Below, in pieces: positions 35,840 through 47,800 of a DNA stretch of 64,000 nt. The DNA comes from Membranipora membranacea. Its lineage: Eukaryota > Bryozoa > Gymnolaemata > Cheilostomatida > Membraniporidae. The notes under the pieces were generated by a model. That model saw nothing but the letters and a program-made list of their open reading frames with translations, was not told where the DNA came from and did no database searches. The position numbers and the translations under genes were made by a program. Each line of letters starts with the position of its first letter. Position 1 is the stretch's first letter. Location: positions 7,998,001 to 8,062,000 of the forward strand of contig OU612067.1 in assembly GCA_914767715.1 (NCBI GenBank), read 5' to 3'.

Positions 35840-38800
35840 CAATGTTGATGTAACTAATATTCATGAGTCTTTACCATTGGCCCTTTCTGACCAGTATGGT
35901 ACTCTCTGGATAGGTGATAAGTTCAATACTCCCGGACCTCACATTCTTAGTGACAACATCAAAATTAATTTATCGGTCTGTATGAACTTGCTTGTGGTGA
36001 AAAGAGGGATAAAATAATATAATCCTTCATCAATGTTCATAGTGTACCCTGTAAAAATTTAATTGATTTTATCCAGCATGGAAATCCAGGCAAATAAGTT
36101 ATGAAACTACCTTCTGCCCATGCCAATATTCTTTCTGCTCCATTGAAGCAAGGTAAAATGGTGGCTCATTGCATTTGTCGGAAGCAAAGAGCGTAATCCT
36201 GACTATGAATACTCAGAGTGCCAGTCCAGTCTTTTTGTGCTTTAGGGATGCAATACAGCAAAACAATCATAAAGTTTTGATAATATTAAGATAACTAATT
36301 ATCTACATTGGATTCTAAAAACATGCAGCTTAGTCGTCGTAAGTCACTGACCGTAGATAGCATTGTAACTAACATGGTCCGATTGATTGTATTAGTGTCT
36401 GACCTCTTACTAACCTTCAGTTCATATCTCAGCCATTGTGTAGTACTCACAATCACAACAAAAACCGTTGTGTAAATCTGCATTACTAGTTTTTTTTGTT
36501 CAGGTCAATAGCCTTGTCACAACCGCCACTGTTTTTGTTCTTTTTAACTGCGTGACAAAGCTAGCCTAGCTTAGATTGCACAAGCCTTTCAGTACAATGT
36601 CTGAAGTATTGTGCAGTACACACAATCACAACGAAGACCTTTGTGTAAACAGCTTTTGTGTGGTTTTATTTGTTTTTTAATGAGTTAAAGGTTAATGGCC
36701 TTGTCAGTGTCACAACCGTCATTGTCTTGTTGTTTTTTGGGCTGCATGAATCACGAAGCTTGCTCACAACTAAAAGAAGCGCCTCTTCCAGCCAGTGCCA
36801 TTCCGCTGGCTGCCTTGTAACCTATATAATGACTCTGCTGTAATTGAAACCAGTCATGCAAGCTTTGTGATCAGTATCTATGCTGTCCAGTAAACTGACT
36901 AGAAGCGCATTAGCTCTCAACCTTTTCAAAGGCCACACATTTTTTACTGATGTTATCAATGATTTCTAATAGAAGGTAATGTTTGCCATTTTTCACAAGC
37001 TTTAAATATTTAAACTTTTGCCTAGCCCGCAGATACTCGATCAAACTCATTACTATTATATATAGCTTAGTGAACATTGGCTCTAGTTCTAGCTAATTTT
37101 AAGTCACCCCCGACTAAACTCTGGCTTGTATTTACTATGTTATGGTAGTTTGTTGCTGTTACAATTCATGTTTGGCTTTGTTTCACAGATAACTTGGCTC
37201 CATCAGAGAGGGCTATCACTGCCATCGATCTTCTCACGATATATTCGTACACTCACTGGCAGCGATCAGGACTTAGTGTCAGTGAGGCACCCTCTGCAGG
37301 CCATGGTCTCATTGGTGGATGGCTTTAACTCACAACAACAACAGGCAATGATGTCATCGGCGGAGGAGAATGAACACACATCTGCCGTAGAAATGCCAGG
37401 AGCTCAGGAACATGTTATCACAGCAAGGCGATCTCGAGATGGATTTCTCACCTTTGACGTCCGAATATCACATATCATAGAACAGGTAGCTATTAAGATT
37501 CCGGTATTGATAGATGATCCTTGGTTGACAACATCTAGTTTGGTAAACCCCAAGCTGTCAGCGTATTGTCAAGGTTCTTTTTGTGTTCACTAAGTCCCAG
37601 TGATGTCAGGAGGTAATTTAATGTTGGCCCAGTTGACAGTGACCAACTGCCTACTTGTCAATGCTATTATTAAACCTGCATAACAGCTGGTGATTATCAG
37701 ACAAGGCAGCAATGGTAAGCCTACCTTCGGTTCACTGCACCTTCATTTAACCTACATGATTTATTTGTCATGGCTTGGCATGTAAACTTGCTATAAACAA
37801 CCTGTTGCCATTGTAGCAGTGGGAATTTCAATGATTTTTCAGAAGCATATAGGCATATATAATAGGCTGAGCTTCTTCCTTATGATCATATATCCCCCCC
37901 CCCCCCCCCCCCCCCCCGGAAGATTTAACAAACATGAAATTCTTAACCCTTGAAAAGTGCATGCAATTAGTTATTTCCACAAAAAGAGCCAGAAAAACTG
38001 TTAGTTGGTCGAGGAAGTAAGTTAGACCTCCCCAACACCCCCACCGTAGCTAGCAAAACATCTCACTGATAATGATCTGCCAGTCTTCATGTTGCCTGGC
38101 ATTTATAAACACTGATGTTGTTGTAATCACAGCATCATTCAAGCTGTCATAACTATAAAAAAAAACAATACCAAACTCTAATAGACCACCACAAAATTTG
38201 GTCCTGTCAAGGAGCCATGCAGCCTCTCACAAAGACTAGATCATGGCGACCAAGACAACCACTTCTCTTCTGTCAAAACGCTAATAAAATCTATCGCAGA
38301 ATTAGACTGTGGTGACGGTCTTACCTGGCTTGGAGGGCCTCTGATCTAAGGGCCATTGACTCCGGACTAGCACCACAAGCTAGCACTATGTCTATATTTT
38401 CATGGTACTGAAAACTGGCTGCAACTAGTGTTATTACTGACTAACCTCAGCTGGCCACCACAGGCCATAAGCCCACTTAATATCCAATTTAATTGCCTTT
38501 GGGTAGCCATACCTAGTATTGATTAATTCTTTCATTATAATACCATTATCACGAGGAAATAAAATAGGTAGATTGTGATATGAAAGAACAATAACAATCC
38601 AATCAATAACAATAACTTCCACCATGAAGATATAGCTCAATATAGATTGATAACATAGAAGTATGATGTAATAATACATGAGATGTGGAACAGTGCCCAG
38701 TGCCCAGTCCCGATTCCTAATCTCTTCTCTTCACAATATGCATGGTTCTCACAAAGTCAGATGAACTTGCTACATCCAGCCAACTCATATACCAGCAAAA

Positions 38801-41800
38801 CATCCTTTGATGTGAGTTATTGCGCCTATGAAGATATTAAACCCATCAAATTTATACAACACAAAGGGGAAGCCATTAATCTTCCTAAACAGAAAAGTTA
38901 TGTTTCTTAAATCTTAACAAAGGTTTGACTGCAAAACAGGAAGTCCAGCACATGCAAAAAAAATAATTTATCATGTTGCAAGATTGTTCCTCATCAGTTC
39001 AAGTGCTTGCAAGGGGATTGATGGATATAGTTTGGTTCACTTTTTCTACTGAAACCAGGGGCAGTAACTCTTCCCAGTCAGTAGCACGAACGGCAGTTGA
39101 CCTCCAAGATGGTCTCAATTTGCGACTAGTCTTGCTATAAAGGGCTAATGTACATTTAATCGACAAACTTTCAAACAAACACAATGTTGCATTACATATA
39201 TGCATTCTCCAACGCCAACAATCAGCTTTTGCTACAAGAGTTACAACCAGAATACACATGCACAACTTGATCATAAAGTAAGGGTATACCCTCACTATTC
39301 ACAAACGCATGCATAATGTGAGCGTTGTATCACTGCAGATATGTGGCATTTAACTCTGCAACCAAGCTGATACAAAACTATTGGTCATTACATGGCATTT
39401 GCCATTTTAAGCCTCGCACTGCTGCGCTGTTGTACATTGTTAGCACATACATGCACATCAGCGCTACTCGAAGGAAGTCAGTCTGCTGTTAATGTCAGCG
39501 CCAGCTGTGACACTGTTATACAGGAAACCCCTCAACTGTGGACAAAACGTGGTCCGCTTGCTCTCAAATCAGACCCTGCATTGAGGCCTCTGACTGGAAG
39601 TGGAAGTGTTTTGAAATCACGCTACCGTGTCAAAGTTTTTGTTTAATTTTTTATGACGTAAACTTTTAATTATAAACCTTCATGGTGCGTCAAAATAGTC
39701 ATTACCTCTGGCATTTATGACGTATTGCTTTTCCATAATTACTAAAGCTTTTGTTTCAATACTCCTATTAATCTGTTCTGACATCTGCAAGGTGTCTGAT
39801 GACAAGTCACTGCGAGATATGTCAGCCGTGACAGGATATCAAATTATAGCTCAAATCCACCTAGCATTAATTTTCAAAGGAGTCTAAACAGTCTTGTTTG
39901 TTCCCCAACCATTGGTCAACCTTTGATACATTGTATGGCTAAACTTTTGACCCTCATTTGTGGTTGAGAGGTCAAGACAGTGCTTCTTAATTCATTTATT
40001 TATTCATTATCACAACATAAGTGTTTCCACTGCAATAAAAGGAAGAGGCACTAATGGACCATTTAGGATATAAACTAATGTTGCGACAACTGGCAGTTCC
40101 TGCAGCGATTCTTATATCTGTATTGCTCGATGGTATAACTGGATACTGGCAATATTATATAAAATGCAATATACATGCATATAATATGTATATATCAAAA
40201 GAACATTTATTAAATATATGTCACAACGCCCTAAATTAAAGACAGTTTAATAGTTAGTTTTTAAATAGCTGCTCTAGTAAGAAACCGCATAAACCTCATT
40301 GTAGTGTTATTTGATTTTATTAATTTCAGGGGACATACATTAATTCTGCGCAGGAGGGAGGGGGTGGAGTAAGAGCTTTCTGGGGCTTTAACTAATGTAA
40401 AACCAATATTGGATGCAAATATAAATATATAAGAATTATTGTATTTTCCGTATTTTACTTTTGTAGACCTTGTTACGAGCGTTCAACAGGCCAAACTTTA
40501 GAAAATCTACTATAAGAGTGATCGATGAGGGTGATGGTGAATTGTCTTACCATGCTGTCGATACGGAGGAGGAAAACATTGACAGCAAAAATCAGGCAGC
40601 ATCCACGAGATCTAATAACAACAATAATAACCTTGCCTCAAAGGTCAGTCAAGTGTAGCCTTTCCTCTTGCTGCAATGTACTTTTACGTGATTAATCTTA
40701 CTTCCTTTTTACTGCTTTATCAGGCTGTCTGTTATCTGCATTACAATTGCAAGGCTTAGATTGAAAGCAGCAAAGCACTCATAATATAAATTGAGATTGG
40801 AGCCATTGTGTCTGAGTTAGTCACAGGGGGCATTGTCCTGATTATTGACATATCGTATGTTTTAAATGGAAACCATTCTAATAGTACTTTGTGGTAAATA
40901 TCCTGCCCCCCCCCCTCCTCCCTCTAAATCCCTTTATCCCAATTCTAGTCGACCCCAAAAGTCTTTATTGATTATCAGCTATTGCTGGGGAGACAGTTTG
41001 CAAAGATCAAATTAAAAGCTTCAAAGCTTTTTGATCTTAGATCTTGTCTCAGTCTACTTGAAGTCTGAATCCAGTTTGGTGAGTGAAATATTCTAACAAG
41101 TTTCCCTTGCATTACAAGAAAGGTAGTCTCTTGTAGTTTCGATTAGGGAATCTCAAAGTACAATCTTCTGTGGTCTACCTGCCGGGGGGGGGGGGGGATA
41201 ATCGGATAATCCCTAATTAGCAGTGGTTTTCTGTTTACTAGCAATCCATCCATGCATTTTACAAACATCGTTAGGAATGCGCTTTCTTACCATCTATTGT
41301 TTTACATTTGCAATCCCAGCAGGGTTTAGATGAATCAGAAATAACTGCCAGTAGCAGTGGTGATCGGGACCTAGTGCCAATAAAACTTCAGATGAAAAGG
41401 AAATATGCTCCGGAGATGGACACTCCACAAGCAATAGGTAAGTTCTGTAGGTAAAAGGCCAGCCCTAGTAGCAGGGTGAGCCTACAGTGATCAGGCGATA
41501 TACTATTGCATATATATCTCTGATCGATAGAGAGTGAATTGATTCATTCAGTATGAGTACCATCACGAAGAATTTGGTATGGCGACTCGTATTCAATTTT
41601 ATTAATTAGGGGTGGGGATATGTTAGGTACTGCTACTAAATTGACTCTAACGATCAGAGATACACATGTTAATAGCGTAATATCTATATCAGTGTGGGGT
41701 GAGCCTCTGTAACAGGCACCTGTTACTTACTTTTGGTGTGATTACTCTTGAGTCACCACACTTTAGAAATAGCCTAAGGCTGCAATTTTCACAGTCACAT

Positions 41801-44800
41801 AGGGCTGGGGGTAGCCAGTCCTGCCCATCCAGTCATCACTCAACGCTCAACTTTTTCTCCTGTACCCATCCTCTTTCTCATCCTCTTTTCCTACGATCTG
41901 CCTGGTAGTGTCAGAGGTAAGCGTTCAGCGCTAAAAGCCACTTTGTGGATCTAGTTCCTGTCCCGGATGTTGACCGAGATGGGTAGTCATGGCTGGAAGT
42001 GATCACATTTATCTATGGACACTCATAGCCTGTGTACCAACATCATTTGGGAAGCCCGGCTGCTGTACCTATACCCCCTGACATGCTAGCGTTAAAAGTT
42101 TATAAACCTGGGTTATGGAGAGTTTCAGAAAGTCATGCCTGTGTCGTGTGATGGATTTCTGACAAGTCTCACCTAGATAGGTGTGAACACCATTACCTGA
42201 ATGTTCACACATTACAGGTTATGATAGTTTTGTCTGCGCACACCGTAAAAGTACCCTATCACGCTTGTGTCGCAATGTTTCTCCCACTCACTCGGTCGGT
42301 TTCACTTCACCAAGATTATTGCCCATATCTATTATATATTATAACGGGCAGCTTCCCCTTATAAACTGAAAAAGTTGAATACAAAATGGAACAACTCCAA
42401 AACTTTAGCCAAAACTAAACTTTTGACCATGTCAAACTAGCAGACAAACATGTCAAACCTTCTCGAGGAAGATATCGGAATAAAATCGAGATGAAAGTCA
42501 CAGGTCGTCATTGAGAGGCAAGCTGCATATCTTCACGTTGAAAAGACATATCCTTACTCTGTTTTATCTTTATTACAATGCTAGAAATGCCATTGAACTT
42601 TTCAAACTATTGAGATACTGTCTGTCTGCGTCTGACCGAGTATGTGTGGGTAGTGATACGACTGAGAGACAAGGCTTTGACATATTATCTGTTTCACAAC
42701 ATCTTACTCAATATTCTGCAGGCTTCGTAGAACTCGTCCTTTGCCGCGCCGGCTAGCCATTTACCTTCTTACACAACATTGCATTACAAGTCGGAAACAC
42801 CCAATTCTTACCCTCACCATACTGTATGCACCCCAGCTCCAGCAACTGCATCCTAAACAAGTATTGGATGGTTGACTTTGACTTCGAGGCCCAAAGAGGC
42901 ATCACTGTGTCGGTTAACAAACGCAATCCAGCAAGTCATATTGTGGTATATTTTTAAATCAAAGCATCTATGAAATAAAGCGTAAAATCATCCAGGAGAT
43001 TATCTAGCTAATAAGCTTAATTACTGGAATATGGGATTACCGAAACAGGCATCTTGAATGACTGTCCCAGTTGGGGGGAAGGGAGGGTAGTGAAGATGGG
43101 TGTTTTGAGCGAACTACAAACTTTTTAAAAATAGTTAAGGAAGTTGACTCGATTTTATATCCAATCAGTGGGTTGTGGGTTGCCATAAAACGTCATGTCA
43201 TAGTGTAATAACCCGGATCAATGACGTCATCAGCTCATTGATTTATGTTACTGCTCCCGGAAACAAGGCTGCAAGGCATTGATGTGCAGTGATGGTCTGA
43301 GCTTGATGATAAAATTCACCTAACCGCAAGGAAGGTCATTGCCGAGATAATTATTTTATGGTATCAGCTATCCAGTGCACTGCAGTAGATCTGGATCCTG
43401 CCCAGAATCATTTGACAAATGAAGTTAATTTTTTGCAAATTAAATCTTTTATAAGTTTACTAAGGCTAAAACAACTTCATACAACGACCCTCACAGGCAG
43501 TCTCTGCTGTATCTAAATAATTAGAATATTATGATTACAGACAGATGGGGCAGAGTCGGGGGGGGGGGGGCAGAGTCGGGGGGGGGGGGGTCCTTCAAGT
43601 ATCATGAGGATTTACAGTGTGAGTGTTTGTTCTTTTTTAGATCCGGCTGAGCAAGCTTTTAGTAAAATTTCATCACAAGAAGCTGAAATATTTCTAAAGC
43701 GTGGAGAATGGAATCTACAGCCTAACACTCGTACATCGGAAACCATAAGTGCTATACCAACAAGCTGGTTATCACGAGGTATGTTTCATGTATATGTTTG
43801 TGTATATTTATACGCATATTGTATATGCATTTATATATGTTTATGTATAAATATTACACATATATATGTTTGTTTATGTACCTATCATATAAAACACAAA
43901 ATTACCCAAATATTCGGAGGGAGAAATCTCTACTCGTTCTCAACATCCCCTTCATTTATGGTGTGGGTGTGCTGGGAAAGCTCAATACCAAAACAATGTG
44001 TCTTGAAATCAGCATCGGAGCCTGTTTAAGGAGTGACATTTCCAGGGCAAAAAAAATTGTATCAAACTTTCGACGCTATTGGAAAGGAGCACCAATCAGT
44101 AATGTCAAAAATATGATGAGCATTTTGGTTCTCCCTTCATGAATATTTATACTTATGTATTTGACAAAAAATCAGATGTCAAAATTATTGTGGTGAAATA
44201 GAGTTAGGCCTACTATTGATACATTTATCAGTATTATTTCGGTAGACGTAAAATACCGGCTGGTCAGGTGACGTAAACTAGTTTCCGAGAATTTGAATTG
44301 TGTAATTCATTCACATTTGTTGTTACTGACTGTCTCGACAAAGCTGATGGTAGATTTCTAGGTTGAGATGTGGACGCTCGCGGTTATTGAGATGTGGTCG
44401 CTCGCGGTTATTGAGATGTGGAGGCTCGCGGTTATTGAGATGTGGACGCTCGCGGTTATTGAGATGTGGACGCTCGCGGTTATTGAGATGTGGACGCTCG
44501 CGGTTGTTGAGATGTGGACGCTCGCGGTTATCGAGATGTGGTCGCTCGCGGTTATTGAGATGTGGATGCTCGCGGTTATTGATCCCACTTTCCGAGAACC
44601 GTGGCGGTAGTGATCCATCAAATTTTCATTTATATATATTCATATATAAATACGTATGATAACCTTTTGATTTTCGATTTTCGCTTCATATATTTTTCAA
44701 ACTGTTTGTCTACATAGTCGCATTAATCTGACATAGTAAACAAATCAATCCTCCGACCACAAAACAATTTCAATTTTTCCCTTTTTTTCCCCTAAATTTT

Positions 44801-47800
44801 GCAGTAATTTCCTTGGCTCGTTATGGAAAACATCCGTCCAGGATGATATTGTCTGCCAATTGTAAAATAGTGTAAAAAAAGGAAGAAAAAATAAAAACTT
44901 GTACATGGCTTTGCATGAAAATTTAAGACAATTTTACCAACACTAGTAATTCTAGCACTCTCTGTCAGTGTGCCAGTAGATGAACGGAAGTTTATACAGT
45001 TTGACATCCAATATTTGGTGACCGATTACAGCGACATTTTTCCGCGGGATGTCACAGAGTAGGGATATCCTTAATCTGTGATGATGTCCTGTCTGCTCAT
45101 TTTTGGCGCACTGTTCAAATGTTGTACCAGACAAGCGATCACGCCAGCATAACTTGTCTGTCCAGACCATATGGCCAATAGAAGCTTTGCCCTATATAGA
45201 TACTGACCTAATTTGGAAGCTGATTTTCATGGCAGGCCAGACCAGCCCCGCAGTGCATGTATTGAGATTGACATTATAGCTCTACGCATCAAACGAAGCA
45301 TAAAAGCTCCTCGCCAAGATCAACTTTTAGATACAAAACCTCAAAACTGTGTCGAGATCGCTGGTTGTGGCATTTCATTTTCAAACTCCACGTTGGAAAA
45401 GTGGTTGATAATGAAATGCTACTACCAGCTATCACGACACAGTTTAAGCGCTTAAACAATACTAAACCTAACAAACCTAAAGGGACAATGTATGGATACC
45501 ACTTCTTTATGATGAGCTCCTGTGCTTCACAATGGGCATCTGTATGCATCACTAAAAGAATAAGCTTTTTTGTTTGAAAACCCAATAAAGGTTCAAAGAA
45601 CGCAGTGTCTACAATTTCTCTATTTACAGTGTACGTAATTATACCTTAGCAAGCTAATTCAATGGGTTCAACGTTCCCTGAATTGGACATGGTCTTTCCG
45701 CACATTTCAAATCAATAGTATTGCTAGCTGCGGCATCTATAGTCGGTATTGGGTGCTATACTTTCTTTCGTCTCATTTTGCTATTCCGAAACTTTGCATC
45801 TTATTGTCTTTGTTTGCCGCTGTAGAAAAAAATTGGCAACCTGGGAGGTGTTCATTTTACATATTTGGGTTCGCAGCGAACTTTTGGTCTAGTTTCACTT
45901 GATTCAAGGTAGCCCCACAAAGATTTTAGGAAACAGAGTTTTTTGATCACTTATCGGCATGTAACTTCCGAACTAATAAAGTTCTGAAGATTACCAGCAC
46001 ATGTTGAAATAACTTTGAGGTTCATTTAAACAAATGAGTTCAAAACAAACAGTTAGTAGATTCCCGGAAAGGTGTACCACACTGGTTCTTAGTTTATAAC
46101 CTATCTATGATTAAGTACCATTATAACAGCTAATTCTTAGCAGGGTGGTATAATGGTAGTTAACAGCACTGGACTGGTGTTGTAGGTAGCTGTGATGTGG
46201 CATTCCATTGAAAACCACCCATGCCACCCACTGGTGACAACAACCTACTAAGTATTCACCTAATTTCTTATGATAGAAATGTTTTAAATTAAATTTAACT
46301 GTTAAAGCGTCAACTAACTACACACAGTGTTAAAAATGAAGAATTCTGCATTTGGCTGTAGCAGTAGATTTTGAGAATTTTAATTACAGCTGGGGCAAAG
46401 AAATAAATAAACTAGTTTTTTTGCAGTAAAATTTCAAGATCACGCTCAAGATAAAAAGGTTGTTAATATAATTTAAGAAATAAAAAATTGGTTTGATGAA
46501 TGATTAGAGGTTGTAGGTGTTAAGCCGTAACAGTAAAGGAATTTTTAAGGACTCAGCTGAGAAATAAATGAGCTTTGGTAATAAGAATAGCTTTAAAACT
46601 GTATCAGCAACTAAAGGCGTGGCATGACAATATTATGTATTCAATGGGCAAAAAAACGACAAGCTGAACAAAGACTGTCAGTAAGGCTTCACTGCCTGAC
46701 TAATATATTGTTTACTGAGCCAATACAACTTCCCGGACCGCTGTATGAAATAATAAAAGTGCCTGTGCCCTCGACAAGCCCCAGACAGTCCTTTGTTCTG
46801 ATCAAGTGTTTGAATGTTTTACAGGGATAAGTACGGACGAAAAGCGACAGTTTGAACGCTCGATAGCTAACGCCTCACTCTGCCCTCACGAACGGAAAAA
46901 AGTCAAAGACTCTTCCCCAGGTATAGCTCCCACACCTCAGGTTGGCTTCCATGTTTACATCAAATAAACTATGATTGTCAAACTGTTGTCCACATAGACT
47001 TAACATATTGAGTATATTAAGTCTCTGGTTGTCTATGAAGTGTATATCGTTAGTATGAGATTTATGACAGTTTGGGGAGTGTACTTATATTTATCATAGT
47101 CTAAGAAACCCAACAATTTATATCAGACATTTTGCGGTGCTAGGTGTTCAATTACTGCAAAAAGTCTGATATATGCTGTCTTAGAATGCTATCTGTGAGT
47201 TTCCTCTTCACGGTCAGACAGCTCATTAGCTTAGAGCTGTTTCATCAACAGTGATGCTGATGGGGCATGAATTGTCCTGAAATATAACATTTTCTTCTAT
47301 AATACAGGCCCTTTAGAGGGGGTGGGGGAGGGTTATTTTCCATGAGGAGATTCACTTATTTCAATTATTTCACCAGACATATTTCTGTCAAGAAATCTAA
47401 ATGCTGTGAACTCCTCTGATCTCACGTCTTAATTGTAAAAAACAAACATGACCATATTTTACCTATTGATCCAGCTAAGTTTAAAGGCTTCAAGCGCATT
47501 GGCATTAAAATGAGTGTCTGCTGTCTTCGCAACCGATGAGCTTTTTGATACGTTGGATAATTGAAAGGGTGCAATGACAGAACGAACACAGGACACCAGC
47601 TCGTACAACGTACATCATCAGCGAACACAGGCCATCGGCCCGTACATCATAAGCGGATATGGTTCTCAGCCAATGACCGATGTTAGGCCGTGAACTGAGT
47701 CAGGTTTCATATCCAGTTTCCATGCTACGACAGTGTCGATCAGGAAAGCTCAGCTCATTTCCAACGAGCAACAACCCTCAGCTGTTTAATGTAATTCTTT

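Noticed and set aside
39392-39646. Small secreted protein with signal-like start
   Set aside because: A hydrophobic N-terminus exists, but the rest lacks any recognised pattern and it lies in an intron of the plus-strand gene without independent promoter evidence.
41888-41970. tRNA-like SINE head
   Set aside because: GGATCTAGTTCC only weakly resembles a B-box and there is no body matching other copies.
44358-44659. Protein with octapeptide repeats over the minisatellite
   Set aside because: Several frames on both strands are open only because the unit is 24 bp. No start context, splice site or non-repeat domain supports translation.
45213-45585. Paired open frames on both strands
   Set aside because: Explained by the internal inverted repeat at 45344-45445; no gene features.
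46138-46260. tRNA or SINE at GGTGGTATAATGGTAG
   Set aside because: An A-box-like start is present but no B-box at the correct distance was found.
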